Counted from the stretch's first letter, positions 22,944-34,568 are shown. The stretch: DNA of 64,000 nt from Mycobacterium sp. ITM-2016-00317 (GCF_002968295.1 NZ_CP134399.1:2046001-2110000); one strand, 5' to 3'. Numbers and translations: made by a program. The notes: generated by a model from the letters alone, not told the origin.

Positions 22944-24152
22944 TTACTTCGGCGCGACGTCGCGCGGCACCGCGGGGATGGCCAGCAACGGGAACAGCGC
23001 ACACACCGCGAACGCCACCGGATACCCGGCGACCGCGATCAGCGCGCCGAACAGCGGGGGAGCGACACCCTGAGCGAACAGTTGGCTGGTGTTCTGGGTG
23101 CCCAGTGCGCGCCCGCTCCAGAACGGTCCGGCGTACTCGGCGATCAGCGTGAACGCCAAACCGTTGTCCGACACCGTGATCACCGACGCGACGATCATCA
23201 ACGCGATGCTTGCCGGTGAGTCGAGCCAGTCGGTCAGCGCCAGCAGCGCCATCGCCGCCGCCGCGGCCGCGGCGATCGTGCGGATGGGCCGCAGCCGGGA
23301 GGCGATCACGTCGCCGGTGCGACGGACGTAGGTATCCGACCACCGGCCGGCGCCGATCCGGCCGGCGGCGCCCAGGATCTGGGCCGCCATCACCAGCAGG
23401 CCCGCCGATTCCGGTGACCAGCCGTGCGCGGAGATCAACCACACCAGCGTGAACGTCCACACCACCACCTGCGGGACGACGAGCAGCACGGAGGTGAGAT
23501 GGACGCGCCACAGCATCGACGACCCCCGGTACGGGTTGGCCAGGTCGGCGTCGGTGGCCTCGGCCCGCGGTGGGCGCGGCGGGTCGATCACCGCGACCGC
23601 ACACAGCACCGCCGCGGCCGCGCACACCACCGCGGGGAACAGCAGCGCTCCTGCGGCGCCCTCGCTCTGGGCCAGGCGCGGGATCACCAGCGCGCCGAAG
23701 CCGACGCCCAGCGGTTGAGCGGTCTGCCGGATGCCCATCACCAGGCCGCGCTGCTCGGCCTCGAACCAGCCGACCACCAGCCGGCCGCTGGCGGTGTTGC
23801 TGCTCGCGGCCGCCATCCCGCCGAGGAACAGGAAAATCCCTGTCGCCGGAAGGGAGTCCGCCGTCGCCGCGGCCAGCGCCGCGGCCGCGGTCAGCGCCGA
23901 CCCCAGGGCCAGCACCACCCGTTCGCCGACGCGGTCGACGACATACCCCCAGGCGATCAGCGTCACCACCATGCCGAGGCTGGGCAGCGAGGACATCAGA
24001 CCCGCGGCGGCCAGGTCGAGCCCGCGCTCGTCGTGCAACGTCGGGATCAGAAAGGCGACGCCGTTGATGAACACGTTGGCGCACAGCGTGGCCAGCAGTC
24101 CGATGGCCAGCATCGACCAGCGTCGCAGCGAGCTGATCGAGCGGGTTCCCAT
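22944..24152 (-). CDS. Major facilitator superfamily transporter (Rv2994-like)
   Basis: A 402-residue, 12-helix permease. The loop after helix 2 carries WGYVVDRVGERVVLALG, close to the MFS motif GxxxDRxGRR. The second half has GRIGAGRWSDTYVRR at the equivalent position. A central charged loop (PPRPPRAEATDADL) separates the halves. The substrate is unknown; the family member at this position in M. tuberculosis is a putative drug or small-molecule exporter. ATG 24152 (MGTRSISSLRRW) was chosen because the segment before it is not membrane-like. Confidence 0.83.
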   Translation of the reverse strand: MGTRSISSLRRWSMLAIGLLATLCANVFINGVAFLIPTLHDERGLDLAAAGLMSSLPSLGMVVTLIAWGYVVDRVGERVVLALGSALTAAAALAAATADSLPATGIFLFLGGMAAASSNTASGRLVVGWFEAEQRGLVMGIRQTAQPLGVGFGALVIPRLAQSEGAAGALLFPAVVCAAAAVLCAVAVIDPPRPPRAEATDADLANPYRGSSMLWRVHLTSVLLVVPQVVVWTFTLVWLISAHGWSPESAGLLVMAAQILGAAGRIGAGRWSDTYVRRTGDVIASRLRPIRTIAAAAAAAMALLALTDWLDSPASIALMIVASVITVSDNGLAFTLIAEYAGPFWSGRALGTQNTSQLFAQGVAPPLFGALIAVAGYPVAFAVCALFPLLAIPAVPRDVAPK

Positions 24153-24256
24153 GGCGCCATGCTTGCACAAGCGTCCCAAAATGCTGAACCTATATCTCAT
24201 GATGTGAGACGGCATCCGGTCGGTGGCGCGCCGACGGGCGGGCCCGGCGCGGGCAC

Positions 24257-24262
24257 TAGGCT
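24257..24262 (+). promoter_or_regulatory. Probable -10 element (TAGGCT) of the FAH-gltX operon
   Basis: TAGGCT ends 6 bases before the ATG at 24269, the leaderless arrangement. It should drive the FAH-family gene and the overlapping gltX. Confidence 0.5.
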
Positions 24263-24268
24263 GGCGGT

Positions 24269-25053
24269 ATGCGTCTCGGACGAATAGCCAGCCCTGATGG
24301 AGTCGCCTTCGTCGCGATCGAAGGCCCCCCCGAGGACCCGGCCGCCGCGGTCGCCCGCGAGATCGCCGAGCACCCGTTCGGCACCCCGACCTTCACCGGC
24401 AGGCAGTGGCCGCTGGCCGACGTGCGCCTGCTCGCGCCGATCCTGGCGAGCAAGGTCGTCTGCATGGGCAAGAACTACGCCGCGCACATCGAGGAGATGG
24501 GCGGCGGCACGTTCGAGGATCCGATCATCTTCCTCAAGCCGAACACCGCGATCGTCGGGCCCTACACGCCGATCCAGCTTCCCGCCGACGCCGATCCGGT
24601 GCATTTCGAGGGTGAGCTCGCGGCGGTGATCGGCCCTGCAAGGACGTTCCGGCGTCCCGCGCGGCCGAGAACATCCTGGGTTACACGATCGCCAACGACG
24701 TGTCGGCCCGGGATCAGCAGAAGAAGGACGGCCAGTGGATACGGGCGAAGGGCCATGACACCTTCTGCCCGGTGGGTCCGTGGATCGTCACCGATCTCGA
24801 CCCGTCGGATCTGGAGATCCGCACCGAGGTCAACGGCGAGGTAAAACAGCGCAGCAGGACCTCGATGATGATCCACGACATCGGCGCGATCATCGAGTGG
24901 ATCTCGGCGGTGATGACGCTGCTGCCCGGCGACCTCATCCTGACCGGAACGCCGGAGGGAGTGGGTCCGCTCGAGCACGGCGACACCGTGAGCATCACCG
25001 TCGAGGGGATCGGAACCCTCACCAATCCCGTTGTGAGAAAAGGAAGATCGTGA
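24269..25053 (+). CDS. Fumarylacetoacetate hydrolase family protein (Rv2993c-like; one-base frameshift)
   Basis: Metal-dependent FAH-fold enzyme, of the type that cleaves or isomerises dicarbonyl acids (for example 2-hydroxyhepta-2,4-diene-dioate isomerase). The core has [37 protein letters not shown], then [16 protein letters not shown], the Glu/Asp metal ligands of the family, and [15 protein letters not shown] at the end. Reading shifts near 24634: after AAVIG the frame is lost and resumes at [15 protein letters not shown]. One missing base in CGGCCC explains it; the repaired protein is 261 residues. The stop overlaps the gltX GTG. Confidence 0.87.
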
Positions 25054-26540
25054 CCATCTCGGATGCGGCTGTTCGTGTCAGATTCTGTCCGTCGCCGACC
25101 GGCACACCCCACGTCGGGCTGATCCGGACCGCGCTGTTCAACTGGGCCTACGCGCGCCACACCGGCGGCGCGTTCGTGTTCCGTATCGAGGACACCGACG
25201 CCGCGCGCGACAGCGAGGAGAGCTACCAGGCGCTGCTGGACGCCCTGCGGTGGCTGGGCCTGGACTGGGACGAGGGCCCCGAGGTCGGCGGCCCGTACGG
25301 CCCCTACCGCCAGTCCCAGCGCCGCGAGATCTACCTGGACGTGATCGAGCGTCTGCTCGCCGCCGGCGAGGCCTACGAGGCGTTCTCGACGGCCGAGGAG
25401 GTCGAGGCGCGTCACCTCGCCGCCGGCCGGAACCCGAAACTCGGGTACGACAACCACGACCGTGACCTGACCGACGAACAGCGCGCGGCGTTCCGCGCCG
25501 AGGGCCGGCGGCCCGTCGTGCGGTTGAGGATGCCCGACACCGACATGACGTGGACCGACCTGGTGCGTGGCGAGACGACGTTCCCGGCCGGTTCGGTGCC
25601 CGATTTCGCGCTCACCCGCGGCAGCGGAGACCCGTTGTACACCTTGGTCAATCCGGTCGACGACGCGTTGATGAAGATCACCCACGTGCTGCGTGGCGAG
25701 GATCTGCTGCCGTCCACGCCGCGCCAGCTCGCGCTCTACGCCGCGCTGACCCGCATCGGTGTGGCGGAGATGACACCGAAGTTCGCCCACCTGCCGCCGG
25801 TGCTCGGCGAGGGCAACAAGAAGCTGTCCAAGCGGGATCCGCAGTCGAACCTCTTCCTGCACCGCGACCGGGGATTCATCCCCGAGGGCCTGCTCAATTA
25901 CCTTGCCCTGCTGGGCTGGTCGATCGCCGACGACCGTGACATCTTCAGCCTCCAGGAGATGGTGGCCGCGTTCGACGTCGCCGACGTCAACTCCAATCCC
26001 GCGCGCTTCGACCAGAAGAAGGCCGACGCGCTCAACGCCGAGCACATCCGGATGCTCGACCCGGCCGACTTCACCCGTCGGCTCGCGGACTACTTCGCCG
26101 CCCACGGGCACCGCACGGGCCTGGACGACGCGCAGTTCGCCGAGGCGGCCGAGTTGGTGCAGACCCGGATCGTCGTGCTCGGCGACGCCTGGGATCTGCT
26201 CAAGTTCCTCGACGACGCGTCGTTCGCGCTCGACGAGCGGTCGGCGGCCAAAGAGCTCAAGGCCGCGGCGGTGCCGGTGCTCGACGCGGCTCTGGAGGCG
26301 CTGGACGGCATCGCGATGTGGGATGCGGCCACCATCGAGGAGGCGCTCAAAGCGGCGCTGATCGAGCGTCTGGAGCTCAAACCCCGCAAGGCCTTCGGTC
26401 CGGTCCGGGTGGCCGTCACAGGCTCGTCTGTGAGCCCGCCGCTGTACGAGTCGCTGGAGCTTCTGGGCCGCGACCGCAGCCTGGCGCGGCTACGGGCCGG
26501 CCGGGAACACGCCGCAGCGGCCGTAACGGAGGAGGCGTGA
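25050..26540 (+). CDS. gltX: Glutamyl-tRNA synthetase
   Basis: A 496-residue class I synthetase. The ATP-binding HIGH-type motif appears as [16 protein letters not shown] and the KMSKS-type loop as [12 protein letters not shown]. The length is that of bacterial GluRS. GTG 25050 overlaps the preceding stop (GTGA). As mycobacteria lack glutaminyl-tRNA synthetase, this enzyme is expected to charge both tRNA-Glu and tRNA-Gln with glutamate, and GatCAB then amidates the latter. Both tRNA genes follow directly downstream, which is consistent with that role. Confidence 0.95.
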   Translation: MTISDAAVRVRFCPSPTGTPHVGLIRTALFNWAYARHTGGAFVFRIEDTDAARDSEESYQALLDALRWLGLDWDEGPEVGGPYGPYRQSQRREIYLDVIERLLAAGEAYEAFSTAEEVEARHLAAGRNPKLGYDNHDRDLTDEQRAAFRAEGRRPVVRLRMPDTDMTWTDLVRGETTFPAGSVPDFALTRGSGDPLYTLVNPVDDALMKITHVLRGEDLLPSTPRQLALYAALTRIGVAEMTPKFAHLPPVLGEGNKKLSKRDPQSNLFLHRDRGFIPEGLLNYLALLGWSIADDRDIFSLQEMVAAFDVADVNSNPARFDQKKADALNAEHIRMLDPADFTRRLADYFAAHGHRTGLDDAQFAEAAELVQTRIVVLGDAWDLLKFLDDASFALDERSAAKELKAAAVPVLDAALEALDGIAMWDAATIEEALKAALIERLELKPRKAFGPVRVAVTGSSVSPPLYESLELLGRDRSLARLRAGREHAAAAVTEEA

Positions 26541-26658
26541 AAAACCACTCCGAAATCTTTGGTAGTCTGCTCGTCGGCCGGAGTTGAGGCGCCGAGCGGG
26601 ACAACCGCAACGCGCTAGGTCGAAAAACGGCTTGTGACCAGCGGTGACAAGTTCGCTT

Positions 26659-26730
26659 TGGGGTATGGTGTAATTGGCAACACAGCGGTTTCTGGTACCG
26701 CCATTCTAGGTTCGAGTCCTGGTACCCCAG
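26659..26730 (+). tRNA. tRNA-Gln (anticodon CTG)
   Basis: A 72-base cloverleaf: acceptor arms TGGGGTA and TACCCCA pair fully. The anticodon stem GCGGT/ACCGC encloses loop TTCTGGT with anticodon CTG, and the T arm contains GGTTCGAGTCC. The 3' CCA is encoded (26731-26733). It lies between gltX and tRNA-Glu. Confidence 0.96.
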
Positions 26731-26794
26731 CCAAAGCCACTGATTAGGTCTGCATTCTCACCTGAGCTATGCTTTCCAACCGGCACCAGTTCTA

Positions 26795-26867
26795 GCCCCC
26801 GTCGTCTAGCGGCCTAGGACGCCGCCCTCTCACGGCGGTAGCGTGGGTTCGAATCCCATCGGGGGTA
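26795..26867 (+). tRNA. tRNA-Glu (anticodon CTC)
   Basis: A 73-base cloverleaf: acceptor GCCCCCG pairs with CGGGGGT apart from one G-T end pair. The anticodon stem CCGCC/GGCGG carries loop CTCTCAC with anticodon CTC, and the T arm has GGGTTCGAATCCC. CCA is not encoded. It follows tRNA-Gln by about 60 bases and is followed by a strong terminator. Confidence 0.96.
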
Positions 26868-26877
26868 CAACGAGAAA

Positions 26878-26909
26878 ACTCCGGTCCTCACGAGGACCGG
26901 AGTTTTTTT
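26878..26909 (+). terminator. Intrinsic terminator after the tRNA pair
   Basis: Perfect 11-base stem (26878-26888 with 26893-26903), a four-base loop CACG and seven T residues. A textbook Rho-independent terminator ending the tRNA transcript, and facing the 3' end of the convergent IclR gene. Confidence 0.9.
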
Positions 26910-26943
26910 GTGCGCGCCCTCGCAGGGTGCCGAGAGATCCTTG

Positions 26944-27641
26944 TCACAACCTGCGCGTCAACGCATCCGCGGCCGCGACCAGATCGGCGGCCCAGCGGGC
27001 CCCGGGCCGCCTGCCCATCCGGTCGATCGGGCCGGACACCGAGACCGCGGCGATCACCGCGCCCCGGCCGTCGCGGACCGGGGCCGAGACGCTGGCCACT
27101 CCGGGCTCGCGTTCGGCCACGCTCTGCGCCCAGCCGCGCTTGCGGACCTCGGCCAGGGTGCGGTCGGTGAACGTGGCCGCCGGCAGCACCGCCTGCTGGG
27201 TGGTCGGGTCGGCGAACGCGAGCAGCACCTTGGCGCCCGAGCCCGCCGTCATCGGCAGCTGGGTGCCGACGGGCACGGTGTCGCGCAGGCGGGCGGCTCC
27301 AGAGCCGCGATGCAGATTCGGGTGGTGCCCTCTCTGCGGTAAAGCTGCACGCTCTCGCTGGTGAGTTCGCGCAGCCGCGGCAGCACCACCGCGCCCGCGG
27401 CCAGCAGTGGATCGTTGACGTGGCCGGAGAGTTCGACCAGAGCCGGGCCCAGGCACCACTGTCCGTCGCCGTCGCGGGCGAGCAGGCGGTGCACCTCCAG
27501 GCCGACGGCAAGCCGGTGGGCGGTCGCCCGCGGCAGGTCGGTGCGTGCACACAGATCGGCGAGACCGCAGGGGGACTCGGCCACCGCGTGCAACACGGTG
27601 ACCGCTTTGTCCAACACGCCGATGCCGCTATTCTGTCTCAC
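26944..27641 (-). CDS. IclR-family transcriptional regulator of leuCD (Rv2989-like; one-base frameshift)
   Basis: An N-terminal winged helix ([44 protein letters not shown]) is followed by the IclR effector domain ([21 protein letters not shown], then [18 protein letters not shown] and [12 protein letters not shown]). The frame changes near 27290-27296, after AALEPPA; one missing G in CCCGCC restores [12 protein letters not shown] and a 232-residue protein, the usual length. It is divergent from leuC with a short intergenic region holding an inverted repeat, so it probably regulates itself and leuCD. The inducer is unknown, presumably a leucine-pathway intermediate. The start is GTG at 27641. 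Confidence 0.88.
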
Positions 27642-27671
27642 AAGGAGATACTAGCTTCCCAGATTGTGAGA
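27636..27671. promoter_or_regulatory. Inverted repeat, candidate IclR-regulator operator
   Basis: TCTCACAA (27636-27643) and TTGTGAGA (27664-27671) are perfect 8-base inverted copies separated by 20 bases. One half covers the GTG start of the IclR gene, the other lies 8 bases before the leuC ATG. A regulator bound here would control both divergent genes. The match to a known IclR site is not claimed. Confidence 0.6.
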
Positions 27672-27679
27672 TAGTCAAG

Positions 27680-29125
27680 ATGGCCAACGCGAACCAGCCC
27701 CGCACGCTCGCCGAGAAGGTGTGGAGCGACCATGTCGTCGTCACCGGCACCGGCGAAGGTGCCGCACGTGAGCCCGACCTCATCTACATCGACCTGCATC
27801 TGGTCCACGAGGTCACCAGTCCGCAGGCGTTCGACGGGCTCCGGCTCGCCGGCCGTCAGGTCCGCAGGCCCGATCTGACGATCGCCACCGAGGACCACAA
27901 CGTGCCGACGATCGACATCGACAAGCCGATCGCGGATCCGGTGTCGCGCACCCAGGTCGAGACGCTGCGCCGCAACTGTGAGGAATTCGGAATCCGGCTG
28001 CACCCCATGGGCGACGTCGAGCAGGGCATCGTGCACATCATCGGTCCGCAGCTGGGCCTGACCCAGCCCGGGATGACGGTCGTCTGTGGCGACAGCCACA
28101 CCTCGACCCACGGCGCGTTCGGCGCACTCGCGATGGGCATCGGCACCTCCGAGGTCGAGCATGTGCTTGCCACCCAGACACTTCCGCTGCGGCCGTTCAA
28201 GACGATGGCGGTCAACGTCGACGGGAAGTTGCCACCAGGGGTCAGCGCAAAGGACCTCATCCTGGCCGTGATCGCCAAGATCGGCACCGGCGGTGGTCAG
28301 GGCTACGTGATCGAATACCGGGGCAGTGCCATCGAATCGCTGTCGATGGAAGGCCGGATGACGATCTGCAACATGAGCATCGAGGCCGGCGCCCGGGCCG
28401 GCATGGTCGCCCCGGACGAGACGACATTCGAGTTCCTGCGCGGCCGCCCGCATGCGCCGCAGGGCGCCGACTGGGATGCCGCGGTGCAGGCCTGGCGCCG
28501 GCTGCGCACCGACGACGGCGCCGAGTTCGACACCGAGATCTATCTCGACGCCTCGACGTTGAGCCCGTTCGTCACCTGGGGGACCAATCCCGGCCAGGGC
28601 GTTCCGCTGTCCGCCACGGTGCCGGACCCCGAGATGATCTTCGACGAGGGGGAGCGACAGGCGGCCGAAAAGGCTTTGGCTTACATGGACCTTCGCCCGG
28701 GTACCCCGATGCGGGAGATTCCGGTGGACACGGTCTTCGTCGGTTCGTGCACGAACGGCCGGATCGAGGACCTACGGGTGGTCGCCGAGGTGCTGCGCGG
28801 CCGCAGGGTCGCCGACAACGTCCGGATGCTGGTGGTGCCGGGCTCCATGCGGGTGCGAGCCCAGGCCGAATCCGAGGGTCTGGGTGAGATCTTCACTGCC
28901 GCAGGCGCGGAATGGCGCCAGGCGGGGTGCTCGATGTGCCTCGGCATGAACCCCGATCAGCTCGCGCCCGGGCAACGGTGCGCATCAACGTCCAACCGCA
29001 ATTTCGAAGGCAGGCAGGGCAAGGGGGGCCGCACACACCTGGTGTCGCCCGCGGTCGCCGCCGCGACAGCGGTGCGCGGCACCCTGTCATCCCCCGCCGA
29101 CCTCGCCGGCGAATCCGCCCACTGA
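27680..29125 (+). CDS. leuC: 3-isopropylmalate dehydratase large subunit
   Basis: A 481-residue aconitase-family subunit that isomerises 2- to 3-isopropylmalate. Iron-sulfur cluster ligands are in [15 protein letters not shown] and in [14 protein letters not shown]. Substrate-binding segments [20 protein letters not shown] and [17 protein letters not shown] are intact. It forms a two-gene unit with leuD, 16 bases downstream, and is divergent from the IclR regulator. Confidence 0.96.
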   Translation: MANANQPRTLAEKVWSDHVVVTGTGEGAAREPDLIYIDLHLVHEVTSPQAFDGLRLAGRQVRRPDLTIATEDHNVPTIDIDKPIADPVSRTQVETLRRNCEEFGIRLHPMGDVEQGIVHIIGPQLGLTQPGMTVVCGDSHTSTHGAFGALAMGIGTSEVEHVLATQTLPLRPFKTMAVNVDGKLPPGVSAKDLILAVIAKIGTGGGQGYVIEYRGSAIESLSMEGRMTICNMSIEAGARAGMVAPDETTFEFLRGRPHAPQGADWDAAVQAWRRLRTDDGAEFDTEIYLDASTLSPFVTWGTNPGQGVPLSATVPDPEMIFDEGERQAAEKALAYMDLRPGTPMREIPVDTVFVGSCTNGRIEDLRVVAEVLRGRRVADNVRMLVVPGSMRVRAQAESEGLGEIFTAAGAEWRQAGCSMCLGMNPDQLAPGQRCASTSNRNFEGRQGKGGRTHLVSPAVAAATAVRGTLSSPADLAGESAH

Positions 29126-29141
29126 GACCCAGGAGACCGTC

Positions 29142-29735
29142 ATGGAAGCTTTTCGCACTCACACCGGGATCGGCGTTCCGCTGCGCCGCTCGAACGTCGA
29201 CACCGACCAGATCATCCCCGCCGTCTACCTGAAGAGGGTGACGCGAACGGGATTCGAGGACGGCCTCTTCGCCGCCTGGCGTAACGACCCGTCCTTCATT
29301 CTGAATTCGCCGCCCTTCGACAAGGGCTCGGTTCTGGTCGCCGGCCCCGATTTCGGCACCGGCTCGTCACGCGAGCATGCGGTCTGGGCGCTGATGGACT
29401 TCGGATTCCGGGTAGTCATCTCGTCCCGATTCGCCGATATTTTCCGGGGCAACGCCGGAAAGGCCGGCCTGCTGGCCGCCGAAGTGTCCCAAGATGACGT
29501 CGAATTGTTGTGGAAGCTCATCGAGCAGCATCCGGGCACGGAAATCACTGTGAATCTTCAAGATCGGACCATCACCGCCGGAACCATGATGGTGCCGTTC
29601 AACATTGACGATTACACCGCCTGGCGACTGCTCGAAGGACTCGACGATATAGGCCTTACGCTGCGGAAAGTCGACGAGATCGAGGATTTCGAGCAGCATC
29701 GGCCGGAGTGGAAACCGCGTACCTTGCCGGCGTGA
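29142..29735 (+). CDS. leuD: 3-isopropylmalate dehydratase small subunit
   Basis: A 197-residue swivelling domain that completes the LeuCD enzyme. It shows [17 protein letters not shown] near the start, [17 protein letters not shown], and the strand [19 protein letters not shown] ribosome-binding site (AGGAGA) precedes the ATG. Length and motifs are normal. Confidence 0.95.
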   Translation: MEAFRTHTGIGVPLRRSNVDTDQIIPAVYLKRVTRTGFEDGLFAAWRNDPSFILNSPPFDKGSVLVAGPDFGTGSSREHAVWALMDFGFRVVISSRFADIFRGNAGKAGLLAAEVSQDDVELLWKLIEQHPGTEITVNLQDRTITAGTMMVPFNIDDYTAWRLLEGLDDIGLTLRKVDEIEDFEQHRPEWKPRTLPA

Positions 29736-29936
29736 GCGGGGGCTGAAAAGACCGAAATCCCGCATCCGAAACCCTCTTTTCGCAACCTCCCGCAGGACGG
29801 TAAGGGGGCCAAGCGGATTGAAAAATGTTCGCTGAATGGGCCTGAAATTGCGCGTGGCTCTTGGAAATCAGCACGTGATGGGTTTACCGTGTCCACTAGT
29901 CGGTCCAGAGAGGACCACTGGTTTCGGAGGTTTTGC
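29736..29936 (+). other. Upstream region of hupB
   Basis: About 200 bases with no convincing coding frame between leuD and hupB. It should contain the hupB promoter; I cannot assign boxes with confidence. The last bases contain a strong ribosome-binding site GGAGG (29926-29930), six bases before the hupB ATG. Confidence 0.5.
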
Positions 29937-30593
29937 ATGAACAAAGCAGAGCTCATCGACGTACTCACGGAGAAATTGGGCTCGGATCGTCGGCAAGCGA
30001 CTGCGGCGGTGGAGAACGTTGTCGACACCATCGTGCGCGCCGTGCACAAGGGTGAGAGCGTCACCATCACGGGCTTCGGTGTTTTCGAGCAGCGTCGTCG
30101 CGCAGCACGCGTGGCGCGCAATCCGCGCACCGGTGAGACCGTGAAGGTCAAGCCCACCTCAGTCCCGGCGTTCCGTCCCGGCGCTCAGTTCAAGGCTGTT
30201 GTCTCTGGCGCACAGAAGCTTCCGGCCGAGGGTCCGGCGGTCAAGCGCGGCGTGACCGCGACGACCGCCCGCAAGGCGGCCAAGAAGGCTCCGGCCAAGA
30301 AGGCTGCTGCGAAGAAGGCCGCACCGGCCAAGAAGGCTCCGGCGAAGAAGGCTGCGACCAAGGCGGCACCGGCCAAGAAGGCCACCGCCGCCAAGAAGGC
30401 GGCACCGGCCAAGAAGGCCACCGCCGCCAAGAAGGCGGCACCGGCCAAGAAGGCCACCGCCGCCAAGAAGGCAGCACCGGCCAAGAAGGCTCCGGCCAAG
30501 AAGGCTGCGACCAAGGCTGCACCGGCCAAGAAGCCCACCGCCGCCAAGAAGGCGCCCGCGAAGAAGGCTCCGGCCAAGCGCGGACGCAAGTAA
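29937..30593 (+). CDS. hupB: HU-like nucleoid protein HupB with a lysine/alanine-rich tail
   Basis: A 218-residue protein. The first 90 residues are a standard HU fold ([41 protein letters not shown]). After about residue 100 comes a long basic tail made of [11 protein letters not shown] repeats resembling eukaryotic histone H1, ending KRGRK. This two-part structure is specific to mycobacterial and related HupB proteins. It compacts DNA and helps in iron storage and stress control in known homologues. It is monocistronic, bounded by a terminator. Confidence 0.96.
   Translation: MNKAELIDVLTEKLGSDRRQATAAVENVVDTIVRAVHKGESVTITGFGVFEQRRRAARVARNPRTGETVKVKPTSVPAFRPGAQFKAVVSGAQKLPAEGPAVKRGVTATTARKAAKKAPAKKAAAKKAAPAKKAPAKKAATKAAPAKKATAAKKAAPAKKATAAKKAAPAKKATAAKKAAPAKKAPAKKAATKAAPAKKPTAAKKAPAKKAPAKRGRK
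30381..30488 (+). repeat. Three tandem 36-base repeats inside hupB
   Basis: Copies at 30381-30416, 30417-30452 and 30453-30488 differ at a single base and encode [12 protein letters not shown] units of the HupB tail. Unequal recombination or slippage here would change tail length in steps of 12 residues. Confidence 0.85.
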
Positions 30594-30611
30594 GTCACGT
30601 TCCACACGGAT

Positions 30612-30639
30612 ACGCCGCGGATCAACTGATCCGCGGCGT
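30612..30639 (+). terminator. Hairpin terminator after hupB
   Basis: A 13-base perfect inverted repeat (30612-30624 and 30627-30639) lies 18 bases after the hupB stop, followed by a GTTTGTGTGTG run. It should end hupB transcription and also protects the convergent mutT1 end. Confidence 0.8.
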
Positions 30640-30682
30640 GTTTGTGTGTGTCCTGCCGACTAGGTTGAATTCAATTGCGGCG

Positions 30683-31615
30683 TCACTTCTTCGGGGGCAG
30701 CGGGCTGCTGATGTGATCGGCGGCGATCAACCGGCCGTCCGACAGCGACATCACCCAGGTGCTGCCCTTGCGGTTGCGTGACTTGTCCGGCCGCACCCCG
30801 TCGCGCTCGCACCACCAGGAGATCAGGTCCGGAATCACCTTGCCCTGAGTGCAGATCACCGGTGTCACCGACTTCTCCGCGATCTCCAGGACGCGGTGGC
30901 GGGCGGTCTTGCGGTCCTCGGCATAGGCCTCTTCGGTCAGCGCCGGCTCGTCGTGGATCCCCACCCCGAGCTCCTCGGCCAACGGGTCCAGCGTTTGCCG
31001 GCACCGCACCCGGTCGGCGGCGAACAACTCCTCGGCGCCGAACGCCAGCAGTTGTCCCACCAAGGATTCGGCTTGGGCGCGGCCGCGCTTGTCCAGCGGA
31101 CGTTTTCGGTCGTCACCGCGGTAACGCTTCTTGTCGCCCGCGGTGCCGTGACGCACCACGAGCACCGTCTGGGTGTCGGCCGGCTGCTTGCGGAAGTGCC
31201 GCAGAACCTTGCGGTCGTGCGGATAGCTCAGCAGCGGCATCGCGTCCTCGGGGGCGAGCCAACGCAGTTCGTCGACTTCGTCGTTCGGGTGGAACTCACC
31301 GCCGAGGCAGCGCGCAGCCCAGTACCGCACGTTCTTGGTGGCGTGGTCGACCGGATAGGTGATGGTCGGCAGCCGGCGCCCGAGCCGCGCGCGGTAACCG
31401 GTCTCCTCCTCGATCTCGCGCACCGCGGTGACCGGTTCGGTCTCGCCGGGATCCACCTTCCCCTTGGGAAGCGACCAGTCGTCGTAGCGCGGACGGTGCA
31501 CGAGTGCGACCTCCGATGCGCCCGTGCACTCCTGAGGCCGCCACAGCACCGCGCCGGCGGCCAGGACGGGCGCCTTCTTCACCACGACTGCATCCCGCTT
31601 GTGCTCCTTGGGCAC
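30683..31615 (-). CDS. mutT1: Nudix hydrolase with histidine-phosphatase domain, MutT1
   Basis: A 310-residue two-domain protein. The N-terminal Nudix box runs [23 protein letters not shown], preceded by a WSLP segment. The C-terminal half is a histidine phosphatase with the RHG motif in [14 protein letters not shown] and a second catalytic region [13 protein letters not shown]. Known mycobacterial MutT1 hydrolyses 8-oxo-GTP and diadenosine polyphosphates. It lies just downstream of ppk on the same strand, 40 bases away from the ppk stop region, the arrangement of M. tuberculosis. Confidence 0.93.
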   Translation of the reverse strand: MPKEHKRDAVVVKKAPVLAAGAVLWRPQECTGASEVALVHRPRYDDWSLPKGKVDPGETEPVTAVREIEEETGYRARLGRRLPTITYPVDHATKNVRYWAARCLGGEFHPNDEVDELRWLAPEDAMPLLSYPHDRKVLRHFRKQPADTQTVLVVRHGTAGDKKRYRGDDRKRPLDKRGRAQAESLVGQLLAFGAEELFAADRVRCRQTLDPLAEELGVGIHDEPALTEEAYAEDRKTARHRVLEIAEKSVTPVICTQGKVIPDLISWWCERDGVRPDKSRNRKGSTWVMSLSDGRLIAADHISSPLPPKK

Positions 31616-31655
31616 CTCAACTCCTGCGTGTCGTCCAGCCGGTCCCGGAGAGAGG

Positions 31656-33842
31656 CTACGGGTGCCTGTGGAGTTCCATCATCGACCGCTGATGGTCGCG
31701 CACGGTGTGCCCCTCCTGCGGCGAGGCCGTCCAGTGCCCGTCGGGGCCGAGCTCCCAACACCGGGTGCTCGGATCGGTCGCCGATTCGAAGATCTCGTTC
31801 AGCTGGGCGGTCAGCCGCGGATCCTTAACCTGCGCCATCACTTCCACGCGCCGGTCGAGATTACGATGCATCATGTCGGCGCTGCCGATCCAGTACTCGT
31901 CGATCGCGCGGAAATGAATGATCCGTGAATGTTCCAGGAACCGGCCGAGGATCGACCGCACCGTGATGTTCTCCGAGAAGCCGAGTTCGCCGGGGCGCAG
32001 CGCGCAGATGCCCCGGACCACGACCTCGACGCGCACACCGGCCTGCGAGGCACGGTACAGCGCGTCGATGACCTGCTCGTCGACCAAAGCATTGGCCTTC
32101 AACCGGATCCGTCCGTCGGCGCCGTCCCGGGTGGCGGCGATCTCGCGCTCGATGCGCTCGATGATGCCCTTGCGCACGCCGAACGGCGCGACCAGCAGGT
32201 TGCGGTAGGACTCCTTGCGCGAGTAGCCGGTCAGCGAGTTGAAAAGGTCCGTCAGGTCGGCGCCGATGTCGGGGGCGGCGGTCAGCAGACCGATGTCCTC
32301 GTACAGGCGCGCGGTCTTCGGGTTGTAGTTGCCGGTGCCGACGTGGCAGTAGCGCCGGATCGTCGATCCTTCCCGGCGCACCACCAGACATGTCTTGCAG
32401 TGTGTCTTCAGGCCGATCAAGCCGTACACCACGTGCACGCCTGCCTGTTCCAGCGCACGCGCCCACTTGATGTTGGCCTGTTCGTCGAACCTGGCCTTGA
32501 TCTCGACGAGCGCCACCACCTGCTTGCCGGCCTCGGCGGCGTCGATGAGCGCGTTGACGATCGGCGAGTCGCCGGAGGTGCGGTACAGGGTCTGTTTGAT
32601 CGCGAGCACGTTGGGGTCGGCCGCGGCCTGCTCGATGAACCGTTGCACGGTGGTCGAGAACGAGTCGTACGGGTGGTGCACGAGGACATCGCTGTCGCGC
32701 AGCGCGGCGAAAATACTCTTGGGGGTCTCGCGTTCACCGAACGCCGACGGGGTCGCGGGCACGAACGGCGGGTCCTTGAGCGCGGGCCGATCCACGCCGT
32801 AGATCTGCCACAGCGATGAGAGATCCAGCAGCCCGGGCACTTCGACCACATCGCCGGGTGCGACGTCGAGCTCGCGAAGCAGCAACTCCAGCATGCCCTC
32901 GGTCATGTCGTCGGAGACCTCGAGGCGCACCGGAGATCCGAAGCGGCGACGGGCCAGTTCCCGTTCCAGCGCCTGCAGCAGATCCTCGTCGCGGTCCTCT
33001 TCCACCTCGAAGTCGGCGTTACGGGTGATGCGAAACGCGTGGTGTTCGACGATTTCCAGGCCCGGGAACAGCACCGGCAGGAACGCCGCGATCAGTTCCT
33101 CCATCGGGAGGAACCGCACCGTGCCCGGCGTGCCCTCCCGGCTGAACAGCTCCACGAAGCGGTCGACGTTGTCCGGCACCTTGATTCGGGCAAAGTGCTG
33201 GCCACCGTCGTCGGGCTGTTTGACGGTGATCGCGAGGTTGAGGCTGAGCCCGCTGACGAACGGGAACGGGTGCGCAGGATCGACGGCCAGCGGTGTCAGC
33301 ACGGGGAACACCTGCTCGTGGAAATAGGTCGAGAGCCGGCCGCGTTCGGCCTCGTCGAGTTCGGACCAGGTGACGATGATGATGCCCTCGTCGGCGAGGG
33401 CGGGCCGCACCGCGTCGAGAAACACGTGCGCGTGCCTGCTGGCGATCTGCTGGGTGCGCTCGCTGATCCGGCGCAGCTGTTCCCGCGGTGACAGGCCGTC
33501 GGCCGAGCGCACCGACAGCCCCATCTCGTCGCGGCGTTTCAGCCCGGCGACCCGCACCATGTAGAACTCGTCGAGATTGGACGCGAAGATCGCCAGGAAC
33601 TTCGCGCGCTCCAGCAGCGGCAGCGACGGATCGGCCGCCAGCGCCAGGACCCGGGCGTTGAAATCCAGCCAGCTCAGTTCCCGGTTGAGGTAGCGGTCCT
33701 CAGGCAACGGGTTCTCGACCGTCGGAGACGTCGCCGCCGGCGGCGCCACGGGTGCTGAATCCGCCGGCGCTGGGGGCGGGGAGAGCGTCTCCGGTGCCTC
33801 GGCTGGCTCCGCCTGATCCTGCCGGGTCTGGGCTTCGGTCAT
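31656..33842 (-). CDS. ppk: Polyphosphate kinase 1
   Basis: A 728-residue PPK1 that polymerises the terminal phosphate of ATP into polyphosphate. A proline-rich N-terminal tail of about 55 residues precedes the conserved [19 protein letters not shown]. The catalytic region shows [18 protein letters not shown] and [19 protein letters not shown], which hold the phospho-histidine and ATP-binding residues. The C-terminal domain ends with the [12 protein letters not shown] segment. ATG 33842 (MTEAQTRQD) was chosen over a codon 13 residues upstream as the preceding stretch is not conserved. Confidence 0.93.
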   Translation of the reverse strand: MTEAQTRQDQAEPAEAPETLSPPPAPADSAPVAPPAATSPTVENPLPEDRYLNRELSWLDFNARVLALAADPSLPLLERAKFLAIFASNLDEFYMVRVAGLKRRDEMGLSVRSADGLSPREQLRRISERTQQIASRHAHVFLDAVRPALADEGIIIVTWSELDEAERGRLSTYFHEQVFPVLTPLAVDPAHPFPFVSGLSLNLAITVKQPDDGGQHFARIKVPDNVDRFVELFSREGTPGTVRFLPMEELIAAFLPVLFPGLEIVEHHAFRITRNADFEVEEDRDEDLLQALERELARRRFGSPVRLEVSDDMTEGMLELLLRELDVAPGDVVEVPGLLDLSSLWQIYGVDRPALKDPPFVPATPSAFGERETPKSIFAALRDSDVLVHHPYDSFSTTVQRFIEQAAADPNVLAIKQTLYRTSGDSPIVNALIDAAEAGKQVVALVEIKARFDEQANIKWARALEQAGVHVVYGLIGLKTHCKTCLVVRREGSTIRRYCHVGTGNYNPKTARLYEDIGLLTAAPDIGADLTDLFNSLTGYSRKESYRNLLVAPFGVRKGIIERIEREIAATRDGADGRIRLKANALVDEQVIDALYRASQAGVRVEVVVRGICALRPGELGFSENITVRSILGRFLEHSRIIHFRAIDEYWIGSADMMHRNLDRRVEVMAQVKDPRLTAQLNEIFESATDPSTRCWELGPDGHWTASPQEGHTVRDHQRSMMELHRHP

Positions 33843-33890
33843 GTGAGTCGATGATTCCCTATATCCGGGTGCTCCTGCCACCGAGTCGGG

Positions 33891-34568
<678 letters not shown>

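Noticed and set aside
30381..30488. Tandem 36-base repeats as a possible CRISPR array
   Set aside because: The copies are contiguous without spacers and lie in frame inside hupB.
30159..30625. Open frames on the minus strand across hupB with leucine/glycine or alanine/phenylalanine repeats
   Set aside because: They are antisense readings of the HupB KKA repeats, with no independent start signal or homology.
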